The notes below the pieces were generated by a model. It was not told where the DNA came from. It saw only the letters and a list, made by a program, of their open reading frames with translations, and ran no database searches. From Chlorobiota bacterium (GTDB taxonomy: Bacteria > Bacteroidota > Bacteroidia > Bacteroidales > B39-G9), in NCBI GenBank assembly GCA_030632095.1, contig DAOVJU010000002.1:1-29333 (forward strand): DNA of 29,333 bases. The letters are read 5' to 3'. Shown piece by piece: positions 16,202-25,531 of this stretch. Position 1 is the stretch's first letter. Every line of letters starts with the position of its first letter. A program made the translations under genes and the position numbers.

Positions 16202-18610
16202 ATGAGAAAACTTCTATTCATTTTATCACTTGGTATAGTATTGTTTGTTTTAGTTAATTCTGTAAAAGCCCAGTTTGTTAATCAGGAATTCATTGAAGTT
16301 AATGATCTGGGAAATAAAATTGAAATTATAGTTGATAATGGAAAATATGTATTAAAACCCTACAATAATAATATTATCCATACGGCTTTTATACCACAAA
16401 ATGAAGATGTAATGAATTATTCATATGCAGTAAGCATGATTCCTGAAGGCGTTGAATATTCTATTATTGATGAGGATAGTATAATCATGTTAAATACGAA
16501 AGCTATTAATGTGGTAATCATAAAAAACCCGTTTCAAATCAAATATTATTTCCATGAAAAATTTCTTATCGCAAAGAATAATGTTTTTTATAAAACCAGG
16601 AAATATGAAGGTTTAAAATTTTCAATAACCAAAAATGAAATTCTTTATGGAGGAGGGGCCAGGGTATTGGGAATGAACCGCCGTGGCAATAAACTCGAGT
16701 TGTATAATCGCGCACATTATGGATATTCAACCCGCTCAGAATTAATGAATTATTCACTACCTATATTTATATCTTCAAAAAAATATATGGTCTTTTTTGA
16801 TAATGCATCAAAAGGATTCCTTGACCTGGATAGTGACAATACTAATACTGTAAGCTTTGAAGCTGTAAGCGGAGTTTTGAATTATTATGTAATAGCTGAA
16901 GATAATTGGTTTGATCTGGTTAAACAATATACCGGATTAACCGGACGTCAGCCTTTGCCACCAAGATGGGCGTTTGGAAATTACAGTAGCCGTTTTGGAT
17001 ATCATTCACAAGAAGAAGTTTTAAATACAATAAGCAGGTTTAGTACTGACAGTATTCCTGTTGATGCTGTAATTATTGATATTTACTGGTTTGGCCCTGA
17101 AATTTTTGATGCTATGGGAAAGCTTGACTGGTATCGCGACAGTTTCCCAAATCCTGATATTATGATTTCTGAACTTAAAGAAAAAGGAATAAAGACAATT
17201 CTTGTTACCGAGCCCTTTATCTTAACAACATCAGACAGATGGCAAGAAGCAGTTGACAAAAAAGTTTTAGGAAAAAAAGCTACAGGAGAACCTTATATCT
17301 ACGATTTTTATTTTGGGAACACTGGTTTAGTTGATGTTTTTGATCCAAAAGCAAAGAACTGGTTTTGGGAAATATATAGAGGTTTAATTGAACAAGGAGT
17401 TGAAGGCCAGTGGGGGGATCTTGGTGAGCCGGAAGTCCATCCCGGCAACCTGGTCCATATAAACGGAACAGGAGATGATGTACATAATGCTTACGGACAT
17501 AAATGGACACAGTTGATTTATGAAGGATATCAAAAAGATTATCCTGATATTCGGCCATTCATTCTAATGCGCGCCGGTTATGCCGGTTCGCAACGTTATG
17601 GAATAATTCCATGGACAGGAGATGTAAGCAGAAGCTGGGGGGGATTAGTCCCACAACCTGAAATTTCCCTGCAAATGGGAATGCAGGGAATTGCATATAT
17701 GCACAGCGATCTTGGCGGATTTGCCGGCGGAGATAGTATTGATAACGAACTTTATATACGCTGGTTGCAATATGGTGTTTTTCAACCTGTTTACCGGCCA
17801 CATGCACAAGAACACATTCCACCAGAGCCGGTTTTTTATAACGATACTACAAAAGCACATGCACGTGTAGCAATTGAACTTAGATATAAACTATTGCCAT
17901 ACATTTATAACATGGCATTTGAGAACAGCCAGACAGGAAAACCATTAATGGTTCCATTATTCTTCAACGATACAAATAATAACGACTTGTTAACATACGA
18001 TGAAGCCTATATGTGGGGAGATGCTTTCCTCGTTTCGCCAGTTAAGGAACAAGGTAAAAAATATCAGACTGTCTATTTTCCGGAAGGTAACATTTGGACA
18101 GATTTTTATACCGGCAAGGCTTACCAGGGAGGAAAATATGATTCTGTTTCTTTATTAATAGATCATATACCTGTTTTTGTGAAAAGCGGTTCTTTTATCC
18201 CTATGCTAAGAAAAGCTGAGAATACAAACAAATTTTCGTTAAAGCAGCTTGATATGCATCACTTTTCTGATAAAAACAATAATTATTCAACTTATGATCT
18301 ATATAACGACGATGGAAAGACTCCTTTTGCTTTTGAAAAAAATCAATATGAAACATTGAGATTTAAATCAAGCCGGGATGAAAATGGATTAACAATTACC
18401 CAGGAATGCAATTCGCATATGTGGGAAAATGCAACAAATTCAGGTAACATAAATCTCATTGTTCATAACCTGAATGAAAAGCCTGAAAAGATTACGCATA
18501 ATAATGAAAAGCTGGAAAAAGGCAAGATTCATTGGAACAAAGAAAAGAAAGTGCTTTTCATTAATTATGATTGGACTAATGAGCAAGTAAAAATTCGTAT
18601 TTACAATTAG
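16202..18610 (+). CDS. Glycoside hydrolase family 31 (alpha-glucosidase-like)
   Basis: The 802-aa enzyme has a signal peptide (about 1-24, ending in VKAQ), an N-terminal beta-sandwich domain (about 25-245), the (beta/alpha)8 catalytic barrel beginning at GRQPLPPRWAFGNYSSRFGY, and C-terminal beta domains. Nucleophile Asp406 lies in EGQWGDLGEPEVHP and acid/base Asp474 in IPWTGDVSRSW, both at the family's standard places. GH31 enzymes retain configuration and act mostly on alpha-glucans, alpha-xylosides or related sugars; the exact specificity cannot be set from motifs. Export suggests action on oligosaccharides in the periplasm or at the surface. The next gene, 130 bases downstream, encodes a carbohydrate deacetylase, and both may belong to a small glycan-processing set. 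Confidence 0.93.
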   Translation: MRKLLFILSLGIVLFVLVNSVKAQFVNQEFIEVNDLGNKIEIIVDNGKYVLKPYNNNIIHTAFIPQNEDVMNYSYAVSMIPEGVEYSIIDEDSIIMLNTKAINVVIIKNPFQIKYYFHEKFLIAKNNVFYKTRKYEGLKFSITKNEILYGGGARVLGMNRRGNKLELYNRAHYGYSTRSELMNYSLPIFISSKKYMVFFDNASKGFLDLDSDNTNTVSFEAVSGVLNYYVIAEDNWFDLVKQYTGLTGRQPLPPRWAFGNYSSRFGYHSQEEVLNTISRFSTDSIPVDAVIIDIYWFGPEIFDAMGKLDWYRDSFPNPDIMISELKEKGIKTILVTEPFILTTSDRWQEAVDKKVLGKKATGEPYIYDFYFGNTGLVDVFDPKAKNWFWEIYRGLIEQGVEGQWGDLGEPEVHPGNLVHINGTGDDVHNAYGHKWTQLIYEGYQKDYPDIRPFILMRAGYAGSQRYGIIPWTGDVSRSWGGLVPQPEISLQMGMQGIAYMHSDLGGFAGGDSIDNELYIRWLQYGVFQPVYRPHAQEHIPPEPVFYNDTTKAHARVAIELRYKLLPYIYNMAFENSQTGKPLMVPLFFNDTNNNDLLTYDEAYMWGDAFLVSPVKEQGKKYQTVYFPEGNIWTDFYTGKAYQGGKYDSVSLLIDHIPVFVKSGSFIPMLRKAENTNKFSLKQLDMHHFSDKNNNYSTYDLYNDDGKTPFAFEKNQYETLRFKSSRDENGLTITQECNSHMWENATNSGNINLIVHNLNEKPEKITHNNEKLEKGKIHWNKEKKVLFINYDWTNEQVKIRIYN

Positions 18611-18740
18611 ATATGCCGTTCCTATAATTATTAGCGATCTTCTACGAGCTATTAGTTTTAGAAAACAGGCTGGATTAAATAACTTCAATTTACATTGATC
18701 ATTAGGCAAAATATATTTATTTTGTTATTATTTATTAACC

Positions 18741-19760
18741 ATGAAGATCAGACTAATGACATTACTCTGTATATTTCAATTTCTTGCTTGTACTTTTGCC
18801 AGAAAAACAGCATTAACGAAAGTTCCAGATCTTCCAGAGAGATTTTTGATTATTACAGCAGATGATTTTGGAGCTTCGAAAAACATTAATGAAGGAATAA
18901 AATTTGCTGCGAAGAATAAGGCAATTACTACGATTTCTGCCTTATCTAACTTTAATGAATCCTTATCAGACTTAAAAAAAATATCTGAAAACCATCCGGA
19001 TATTGGTATCGGAGTACATCTAAATATAATAACCGGTAAACCTATCCTTAACGTTGAACAAGTACCTTCCTTGGTTGGTGTCAATGGTAGTTTTTATCCC
19101 ATTGAAGCATTATTAACTAAAATTAATAGTATTTCTGTTGATGATCTTAGAAAAGAACTCAGAGCACAGATAATTGCCCTGGCAAAATATGATATCAGGC
19201 TTGATCATTTATCAGATCATTACGGAATTTTATCTTTGTACAGTCCATTCTTTGATATCATAATTGAACTTGCAAAAGAATTTAATGTCCCTGTCAGATC
19301 ACCTGTAATTGCAAGTATAAAATATCCTGATGTGTTTTCAAATTCTGCAATGAAAAAACGCGGGCGTCAAATAGCTCTTAGATTGGTTCTTACTGCCCAT
19401 TTCAAAGCCGGAAGTTTATTAAAATATCGTCGAATTTATGAAATGGAGAAAAAGGTTCAAAAATTGAATGAACTTGGAATTTTGCATCCTGATCTTCTTA
19501 TCGAATGCTTTTGGGGAGATCCGACTGCCTCCAATTTTTTACACATTTTAGAAAATCTTCCAAATGGCACTTCAGAAGTAATTTTACATTTTGGGACTTA
19601 TACCCGACAAGAAAATTATCCTGGCGGATTAGATCTGGATTATTTTAAGAATAGAGAGAATGAATTAATAACGGTTACAAGTGATTATCTGAAAGAATAT
19701 TTTAGTTACTTGAATATTAGAACTATTGGTTATTCAGAAATACCAACAGAAAAAAAATAA
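18741..19760 (+). CDS. ChbG/HpnK (YdjC)-type carbohydrate deacetylase
   Basis: The 339-aa protein carries the YdjC-family metal site: Asp41-Asp42 in ITADDFGAS, His93 in IGVHLNIITGKP, and His156/His160 in LDHLSDHYG. Members deacetylate N-acetylated sugars such as diacetylchitobiose or, in HpnK, hopanoid-linked sugars. The N-terminus is hydrophobic with LLCIFQFLAC, which could be a lipoprotein signal with Cys17 lipidated, although the -3 residue is not ideal; a standard signal peptide is the alternative. Either would place it outside the cytoplasm, unlike the cytoplasmic ChbG. It follows the GH31 gene on the same strand, consistent with joint processing of an amino-sugar-containing glycan, though no shared promoter is proven. 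Confidence 0.85.
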   Translation: MKIRLMTLLCIFQFLACTFARKTALTKVPDLPERFLIITADDFGASKNINEGIKFAAKNKAITTISALSNFNESLSDLKKISENHPDIGIGVHLNIITGKPILNVEQVPSLVGVNGSFYPIEALLTKINSISVDDLRKELRAQIIALAKYDIRLDHLSDHYGILSLYSPFFDIIIELAKEFNVPVRSPVIASIKYPDVFSNSAMKKRGRQIALRLVLTAHFKAGSLLKYRRIYEMEKKVQKLNELGILHPDLLIECFWGDPTASNFLHILENLPNGTSEVILHFGTYTRQENYPGGLDLDYFKNRENELITVTSDYLKEYFSYLNIRTIGYSEIPTEKK

Positions 19761-19787
19761 TTAAAGAACAAGAAGAAAAGTAACCTG

Positions 19788-19886
19788 ATGAAATACAGAC
19801 AAAAACGTACCTTCTTCAAGTTTTTCACTGGTTTTCTTATTATCTCAAATTGTTATTTCTTTGAAAGTATCCCTAATCTACTATGA
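19788..19886 (+). CDS. 32-aa hydrophobic ORF coupled to the retinol-saturase-like gene
   Basis: ATG at 19788 opens a 32-codon frame (MKYRQKRTFFKFFTGFLIISNCYFF...) whose TGA overlaps the next gene's ATG in an ATGA. A purine-rich AGAAGAAAAG lies about eight bases before the start. The product would have a basic N-terminus and one hydrophobic stretch, like a tiny membrane peptide or an uncleaved signal. It may be a leader that couples translation of the oxidoreductase, or chance; no family recognised. Confidence 0.35.
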   Translation: MKYRQKRTFFKFFTGFLIISNCYFFESIPNLL

Positions 19887-21532
19887 GCGAAAAATTCTAT
19901 AAGCCTTTCTCACCCGGTCTCGACTTTTCTGATATTGATCACGTTGTTGTAGGTTCTGGCGTGGGTGGATTAACTGTTGCAACATGGCTGGCTAAGGCCG
20001 GAGAAAAAGTTGCTGTTTTTGAGCGCCATTACATGCCTGGAGGCTTTACACACAATTTTAAAAGAAAGCATGGTTTTCAATGGGACACAGGAGTGCATTA
20101 TGTGGGCAACGTTGGTGAAAACGGATCACTTCGGGGTTTATTCGATTTTCTTACCAATCACAAGCTTGACTGGGAACCAATTGGTGAAGTATACGATGTT
20201 GTTCATATAGCCGGAAAATCATATGACTTTAAAGCAGGTAAAGAACATTTTAGAAAGCAGCTAATAGCATATTTTCCAGAAGATGTCCAGGCTATTAACG
20301 ACTATTTGAAACTTATAGATAAAGCCAACAGAGTGGGAAGTGCTTTCTTCTTTGAAAAAACATTCAAGCCCCTTCTAAGCAAATCCATTGGCTGGATTAT
20401 TCAAAAACTGTATGCACGCTACTCCCAAAGAACCACCCTGGAAGTTTTAAGCGAACTCACAAATAACAAACGACTTATAGCGGTACTTTGTGCTCAATGC
20501 GGCAACTATGGTCTTTCCCCAAAATATAGCAGTTTTGCAGCTCATGCAATGGTTATTGGTCATTTCATGGAAGGTGGTTATTACCCGAAGGGAGGAGCCG
20601 GTCAGATATGTAATAAAACCCTGGAGACACTAAATGCTCATGGAGGTATGGTATACATCAACGCTGAAGTAAAGGAAATTATCACGGAAAACAATCGCGT
20701 AAAAGGAATTAGAATTGGTGATATGTTTATCGCATGTTCAAGTGTGATAAGTAATGTAGGTGTTTATAACACTTTTAATCATCTACTGTCGGCAGACGCA
20801 AAACGAAGGTGCAAATTCGATCTCCAAAATGTTAAACCATCAAGCGGTCACATGTGCTTATATGTTGGTTTGAATAATTCAGATGCCGAATTGAAATTAC
20901 CCAGGCACAACATATGGTGTTTCGACAATGATAACATTGATGACATCTTTGACCGGATTACACTGCAAGACGCTCCACAGAAATTTGCCTACTTCTCTTT
21001 CCCTTCTGCTAAAGATCCTGAATGGCAGGATAAACACCCGGGTATAGCTATCATACAAGCACTCTCAATAGGTCGTTACGCATGGTTTTCCAAATACGAA
21101 GAACTGCCATGGATGAAACGTGGTGAAGCATATATGAATCTGAAAAAGGAGTTTGAAGACTCAATGCTGAAGCGACTCTACGAATTGTTTCCACAAATTG
21201 AAGGTCATATAACAGTAACAGAAGTCTCTTCACCTTTGTCCACCAAGCATTTTTCAAATTATCAACATGGAGAAATCTACGGATTAGCACATAGCCCTGG
21301 TCGTTTCGCACTATCCTTCCTGAGACCCGAAACTAAAATCAAAGGATTGAGGTTGGCCGGACAAGATATTACGCTTGTTGGTGTGGCAGGTGCAATGCTT
21401 TCCGGAATGTTATGTGCCACTACGATACTGAAATTCCGGGTTTGGCGTCTATTCAGGGAAATAAATAAAACCGACAGGAAAAGCGACTTAAAAAATTACC
21501 GCCAATACAAAATTATGCCTCTTTTTTGTTAA
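19883..21532 (+). CDS. Retinol-saturase/CrtI-like FAD-dependent oxidoreductase
   Basis: The 549-aa flavoprotein opens with a Rossmann dinucleotide-binding motif, VVVGSGVGGLTVATWLA (GSGVGG from residue 24), with Glu47 ending the second strand (VAVFERHYMPGG) to bind the ribose of FAD. GFQWDTGVHYVG and the C-terminal GLRLAGQDITLVGVAGAMLSG segment match the phytoene-desaturase/all-trans-retinol-13,14-reductase branch. These enzymes saturate or desaturate carotenoid- or retinoid-like polyenes; here the lipid substrate is unknown. Full family length. The ATG overlaps a 32-aa ORF by four bases. A strong GC-rich hairpin lies 70 bases after the stop. Confidence 0.9.
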   Translation: MSEKFYKPFSPGLDFSDIDHVVVGSGVGGLTVATWLAKAGEKVAVFERHYMPGGFTHNFKRKHGFQWDTGVHYVGNVGENGSLRGLFDFLTNHKLDWEPIGEVYDVVHIAGKSYDFKAGKEHFRKQLIAYFPEDVQAINDYLKLIDKANRVGSAFFFEKTFKPLLSKSIGWIIQKLYARYSQRTTLEVLSELTNNKRLIAVLCAQCGNYGLSPKYSSFAAHAMVIGHFMEGGYYPKGGAGQICNKTLETLNAHGGMVYINAEVKEIITENNRVKGIRIGDMFIACSSVISNVGVYNTFNHLLSADAKRRCKFDLQNVKPSSGHMCLYVGLNNSDAELKLPRHNIWCFDNDNIDDIFDRITLQDAPQKFAYFSFPSAKDPEWQDKHPGIAIIQALSIGRYAWFSKYEELPWMKRGEAYMNLKKEFEDSMLKRLYELFPQIEGHITVTEVSSPLSTKHFSNYQHGEIYGLAHSPGRFALSFLRPETKIKGLRLAGQDITLVGVAGAMLSGMLCATTILKFRVWRLFREINKTDRKSDLKNYRQYKIMPLFC

Positions 21533-21601
21533 GATATACATATATCCTTTCATTACTTAGTATGACTAAGAAACTAAAGAAAATTTTACAAATCCTTTGC
21601 T

Positions 21602-21634
21602 CGCCCCTCGGTCCCCTAGGGGATTTAAGGGGCG
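21602..21634. repeat. GC-rich nested palindrome
   Basis: CGCCCCT (21602-21608) pairs with AGGGGCG (21628-21634), enclosing the self-complementary CCCCTAGGGG (21613-21622). It is a sharp GC island in AT-rich intergenic DNA after the oxidoreductase gene. It resembles dispersed intergenic palindromes more than a simple terminator, since no T-run follows. Confidence 0.55.
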
Positions 21635-21765
21635 CGGGTAGGCAGATAATGAGTTTTCTTAAAGGCACTACTTACTTACATTTCTTTATTCCACGCAACA
21701 ATTTTTATAAAAACTGCATCTTGATAAGTAGATGGATTTATTTTCAATTAAACCCTTAGTTATTG

Positions 21766-21786
21766 TTTGCTTTTAAAGCAAGCAAA
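21766..21786. terminator. Short stem-loop before the OMP/lipoprotein operon
   Basis: TTTGCTT (21766-21772) and AAGCAAA (21780-21786) form a 7-bp stem with a 7-base loop, 30 bases before the ATG at 21817. It could end upstream transcription or sit in the leader of the next operon. Confidence 0.3.
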
Positions 21787-21816
21787 TAATTATCGGTCAT
21801 TTAAAAACGATTTAAT

Positions 21817-22494
21817 ATGTACAATAAAATTCAATTAATAGTAATTGCTATAGTTATATCGTTGAGTTCATTGTTTGCACAGGAAGAAAAAACTCCTGAT
21901 TTTAGTGTTAGCTTAGGTTTATCGGTACCGGCACGCAGTTTCGGGGGAAAGACCGATTTTTCGTACCAGGGATTTGCAAACCCCGGTTTAAGCATGGGAA
22001 TAGATTATTCGACTTGTTTCTGGAATGTGTTTGGAATTAACTTTAAACTTTGCCACTCAAATTATAGCATTGATCAGGAAGCACTTAAAAATATGTACAA
22101 TAAAGCAATGGGCCAGGAGTCGGGAGTTATAATAAATACAGGAAAATATACAGTAAATATTTTATCGGCTGGTCCCATGTTGAATTTTACCTTTTCTAAG
22201 GTAAACATGCAGTTTAAGATAAATTATGGCATTTCATTTTTGACACACCCGTCTATAAAGGCAACTGATTATGAATTAGGAGTTTTGCGCGATTTGAAAG
22301 GCAGCAATGATTTCTCTAAATCATTAGGATTGGGAGCCAGCTTTAATTACTGGATAAGCGACAAACAAGAGATCCGGTTTAGTTATGATATAGTTTCTAC
22401 TGAAGGCAAATTTTGTGATAAAATATTAGATGATAAATTTAATTTAAACATGAACCATCATTTATTCCTGCTTGGATATTTAATCAAATTATAA
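21817..22494 (+). CDS. Outer-membrane beta-barrel protein (OmpX/OMP_b-brl-like)
   Basis: The 225-aa protein has a signal peptide (about 1-21, ending in SLFAQ) followed by about eight amphipathic strands, such as DFSVSLGLSVPARSF, LSMGIDYSTCFWNVFGINFK and QEIRFSYDIV, ending in HHLFLLGYLIKL. Size and pattern fit the small porin-family/OMP_b-brl barrels common in Bacteroidota. Role unknown; many are structural or adhesin-like. It is followed after 12 bases by the lipoprotein gene, so the two are very likely co-transcribed and may form a surface complex. Confidence 0.75.
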   Translation: MYNKIQLIVIAIVISLSSLFAQEEKTPDFSVSLGLSVPARSFGGKTDFSYQGFANPGLSMGIDYSTCFWNVFGINFKLCHSNYSIDQEALKNMYNKAMGQESGVIINTGKYTVNILSAGPMLNFTFSKVNMQFKINYGISFLTHPSIKATDYELGVLRDLKGSNDFSKSLGLGASFNYWISDKQEIRFSYDIVSTEGKFCDKILDDKFNLNMNHHLFLLGYLIKL

Positions 22495-22506
22495 AAAGAT
22501 TACATC

Positions 22507-23442
22507 ATGATTAAGAGATTAATACAGACTTCATTAATAGGTATATTATTGATTTTTTCCAACTGTGAAGAGCGCAGGATTGGATTTGAATACATTGTTA
22601 TTTCTAAGACTCCTGTAAATTTTGAAGAAATAAACTCGGTTTACGATGATTATAACTCTGCTGATCCTGGTAATTTTCTAGAAGATCATCTTCAAATCTA
22701 TTTTTCGAGCAATAGAGATAATTCAGGTGAAAGTTTTGACATAATAAAATTTGATATCTATTTGTCTTTCGAACAGGGGAATGGGAATCTGTTTCTGGAT
22801 TCTTACAGAAGAGCCTATATAATGCCTGATATAGTCAATTCTGAATTGTCAAATGAATTTGGCCCTTATTTATATATCAAAGGAACTGACAAGACACTGG
22901 TTTTTGCAAGTGACAGAAATGGAGATCTTAATATCTATTTTTATGATTTTAGCCAATCTTTTCTTGATTCTATTCCTGATTTAAACACGAATTCTAATGA
23001 AGCATATGCAACAGTTCATACCGCTGCGAGCATGTATTTTTGTTCAGACAGAGATGGTGATTATGATATTTATGAAACCGATAATTTCTTAAATGATTAT
23101 TCAATAAATAATATAATTAATGTTTCTGAACTTAATAGCAATCAGGATGATAAATGCCCTTATATAAAAAACAACCTAATGCTATTTGCTTCAGATCGTG
23201 ATGGAGGATTTGGTGGTTTTGATTTGTGGTATTCTGTTTTTAATGGCACAACCTGGGATGAGCCAATAAACTTTGGGGAAAGGATCAATACTGAATATGA
23301 TGAGTATCGCCCAATATTAATAGAAACAGACACAGAAAAATATTTGAATGATATGATGGTTTTTTCATCAAATCGTCCCAGAGGAAAAGGAGGTTTTGAT
23401 CTATATTATGTTGGAATCTCAAATTCTTTGGGGTATAATTAG
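22507..23442 (+). CDS. PD40/WD40-like beta-propeller lipoprotein
   Basis: The 311-aa protein starts with a lipoprotein-type signal, LLIFSNCEE, with Cys20 as probable lipidation site. The body has PD40 (TolB-like propeller) repeats built on the ASDRNGD pattern: LVFASDRNGDLNIYFYDF, MYFCSDRDGDYDIYE, LMLFASDRDGGFGGFDLWY and VFSSNRPRGKGGFDLYYVG. Such repeats make a propeller that binds protein or glycan partners in the periplasm or at the surface; in Bacteroidota they often occur in T9SS accessory or OmpA-like proteins, but no OmpA domain is present here. Second gene of a two-gene operon with the barrel protein. Confidence 0.82.
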   Translation: MIKRLIQTSLIGILLIFSNCEERRIGFEYIVISKTPVNFEEINSVYDDYNSADPGNFLEDHLQIYFSSNRDNSGESFDIIKFDIYLSFEQGNGNLFLDSYRRAYIMPDIVNSELSNEFGPYLYIKGTDKTLVFASDRNGDLNIYFYDFSQSFLDSIPDLNTNSNEAYATVHTAASMYFCSDRDGDYDIYETDNFLNDYSINNIINVSELNSNQDDKCPYIKNNLMLFASDRDGGFGGFDLWYSVFNGTTWDEPINFGERINTEYDEYRPILIETDTEKYLNDMMVFSSNRPRGKGGFDLYYVGISNSLGYN

Positions 23443-23582
23443 TTATATTTTATTACATAACGAGCTTTAAAAGCCTTTGTCTGTTAAATGCCTTGAAGCA
23501 GCAAGTGCATAGGGTATTTGTGATGAAGGAACACCACCAAAAAAAACAGTGCTTAAAATTAAAAGCAACAAAAAAAATAAAC

Positions 23583-23613
23583 TTGACTTTGCTGAAAGAA
23601 TCACTTATATTTG
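23583..23613 (+). promoter_or_regulatory. Bacteroidota-type promoter of the radical SAM/precursor locus
   Basis: TTG (23583-23585), 20 bases, then TATATTTG (23606-23613) matches the TTTG/TAnnTTTG consensus with correct spacing and would start RNA near 23620, about 40 bases before the ATG. A second TAnnTTTG match, TATCTTTG at 23647-23654, sits five bases before the ATG; used alone it would give an essentially leaderless RNA, but it has no matching -33 box. Confidence 0.6.
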
Positions 23614-23659
23614 ATTAATGCGTTAAGGAATTATTTTCAGAAATGTTATCTTTGCTTAC

Positions 23660-25531
23660 ATGAGTGTTGCTTTAATAAATATGCCATTTGGCTGCATTTC
23701 CAGACCATCCCTGGGAATTGGTTTGCTAAAGGCTATTTTGGTAAATCAAGGAATTAATTGCGATGTTCATTATTTGAATCTGGATTTTTATGACCTGATT
23801 GGTGCTGAAAACTATCGGCTATTTACTACAGAGGTAGACAATCCTGAAATTTCAATAACAAACAAGCTATTGACAGGTGAATGGCTTTTTTCCAACTATT
23901 TCTACCAAACTAAGGAACAGGAAAAGAAAAAATACATTGATTATCTGGTAAGATATTATTACCCTGATAAAGAGGAAATATTATTAAACTTACTAAAAAG
24001 CACAGCTAAACACATACCAGATTATATTGATCATTGTCTGAATAAATTGAACTGGGATGATTATAGAATAGTGGGGGTTTCAAGTATGTTTGAACAAACT
24101 TATTCGTCCCTTGTATTGGCAAGAGAAATTAAAAAGAAGCATCCGCAAATCTTAATTGGTTTTGGTGGCGCAAATTGTGAATCAAGTTTGGGTGATGGCT
24201 TAATAAACATGTTTCCGTTTATTGATTTTGTATCTATTGGTGAAGCCGATGTTTCCTTTCCGGAATTAGCTCAAAGAATATTAAATAATAAGGACAATTG
24301 GCCCAAAACCAAAGGATATGTTACGCGAAATGGACAAATTATAAACAATGGTCCATCTGATCCGGTTATTCTTGACCATAATCCAACACCTGATTATGAG
24401 GATTATTTTGAAAAGACCAGATTATTGAAGGAACCAGACTTAACCAATGTTTGTCTGTTAATGGAAACCTCCAGGGGCTGCTGGTGGGGAGAAAAGCATC
24501 ATTGTACTTTTTGTAGCATAAATGGAAATAACATTAAACACAGGAAAAAATCGATTAATAAGGTTATTCAAAACATAGAAACATTAAGCCAAAAGCATGG
24601 AATAAATAGAATAGAATTTACAGATAATGTTTTGGATAATAAATCAAGAAATGAACTAACGGATTACTTGATTAACAAAGGAGGCATATACGACATTTTT
24701 ATTGAAACAAAATCAAATCTTACCAGAAATGATGTTTATCGCTTAATGCTTGCAAGGATTAATTCAATTCAACCGGGAATTGAAAACTTTAGTGATAATA
24801 CTTTACGTCTTATGAATAAAGGGACCAAAGGTTTATCAAACCTGGCTCTGATTAAGTTTTGTAGAATTTATAATGTTAGATTAAGCTGGAATTTTATTTT
24901 CGGTTTTCCAGATGAAGATGTTGAAGAATTTGAATGGTTTTATGAGGTTTTTCAAAACATTGTTCATTTTGAACCACCAATTTCTTTAAGCCCTATTCGA
25001 TTAGATAAATTTAGTCCAAACTACATTCAGGCTGAAGAAAAAGGAATAATAAATGTAAGACCATTAGAACCGTATTTTCATGTTTTCAAGGAAGAAAATG
25101 AAAAAGTGGACGATATTGCATTCTATTATGATTTTGATTACAAAGATGAACGAAAACCCATAGAATATTCACAGAAACTTCATCGTTTTTGGCAAGACTG
25201 GAAACAATGCAAAACACCGGGGAGCTTGTACCTATATAAGACAGATAATTCAAAATACGAATTAGTTGATTCCCGGTATACCAGGAAAAAAGGAAATTAT
25301 AAATTAGAAGAAAACCAAGCCGTCCTTTATAGTTTCTGCGATAGTCCAAGATCAGTTCAAAATATACTTAAAAAAGCAAAGGACAAATTCAATATGAACG
25401 AGCAAGAAGTCAATAGATTCCTAATGATGATGCTTAAAAAAGGATTTATAGCAGAACAAAACAACAGCTATGTTTCATTAGCAATTATTTCAGATCAATT
25501 AATGTTTAACTTAATAAATATAAAATCATGA
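23660..25531 (+). CDS. RiPP maturation radical SAM protein (cobalamin-binding, putative C-methyltransferase)
   Basis: The 623-aa protein begins VALINMPFG...RPSLGIGLLKAIL, as expected for the RiPP-maturation radical SAM family (rSAM 1 type). Residues about 1-235 form a B12-binding-like Rossmann domain (VGVSSMFEQTYSSL, LIGFGGANCESS, FVSIGEADVSF). The radical SAM core carries the 4Fe-4S ligands in the family's C-x7-C-x2-C spacing, Cys274, Cys282 and Cys285 (SRGCWWGEKHHCTFCSING). Residues about 540-620 look like a winged-helix peptide-binding or regulatory domain (LYSFCDSPRSVQNILKKA). Related enzymes methylate unactivated carbons in precursor peptides. Its stop codon overlaps the start of a 93-aa ORF, the likely substrate. 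No Shine-Dalgarno; start fixed by the conserved N-terminus. Confidence 0.9.
   Translation: MSVALINMPFGCISRPSLGIGLLKAILVNQGINCDVHYLNLDFYDLIGAENYRLFTTEVDNPEISITNKLLTGEWLFSNYFYQTKEQEKKKYIDYLVRYYYPDKEEILLNLLKSTAKHIPDYIDHCLNKLNWDDYRIVGVSSMFEQTYSSLVLAREIKKKHPQILIGFGGANCESSLGDGLINMFPFIDFVSIGEADVSFPELAQRILNNKDNWPKTKGYVTRNGQIINNGPSDPVILDHNPTPDYEDYFEKTRLLKEPDLTNVCLLMETSRGCWWGEKHHCTFCSINGNNIKHRKKSINKVIQNIETLSQKHGINRIEFTDNVLDNKSRNELTDYLINKGGIYDIFIETKSNLTRNDVYRLMLARINSIQPGIENFSDNTLRLMNKGTKGLSNLALIKFCRIYNVRLSWNFIFGFPDEDVEEFEWFYEVFQNIVHFEPPISLSPIRLDKFSPNYIQAEEKGIINVRPLEPYFHVFKEENEKVDDIAFYYDFDYKDERKPIEYSQKLHRFWQDWKQCKTPGSLYLYKTDNSKYELVDSRYTRKKGNYKLEENQAVLYSFCDSPRSVQNILKKAKDKFNMNEQEVNRFLMMMLKKGFIAEQNNSYVSLAIISDQLMFNLINIKS

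Noticed and set aside
16566..17860. Several minus-strand frames opposite the GH31 gene
   Set aside because: All are antisense to the catalytic domain with its intact active-site residues; they are reading-frame shadows.
21526..21759. 77-codon frame after the FAD oxidoreductase
   Set aside because: It is generated by reading through the GC-rich palindrome; no homology pattern, and the start lies inside the preceding gene's last codons.
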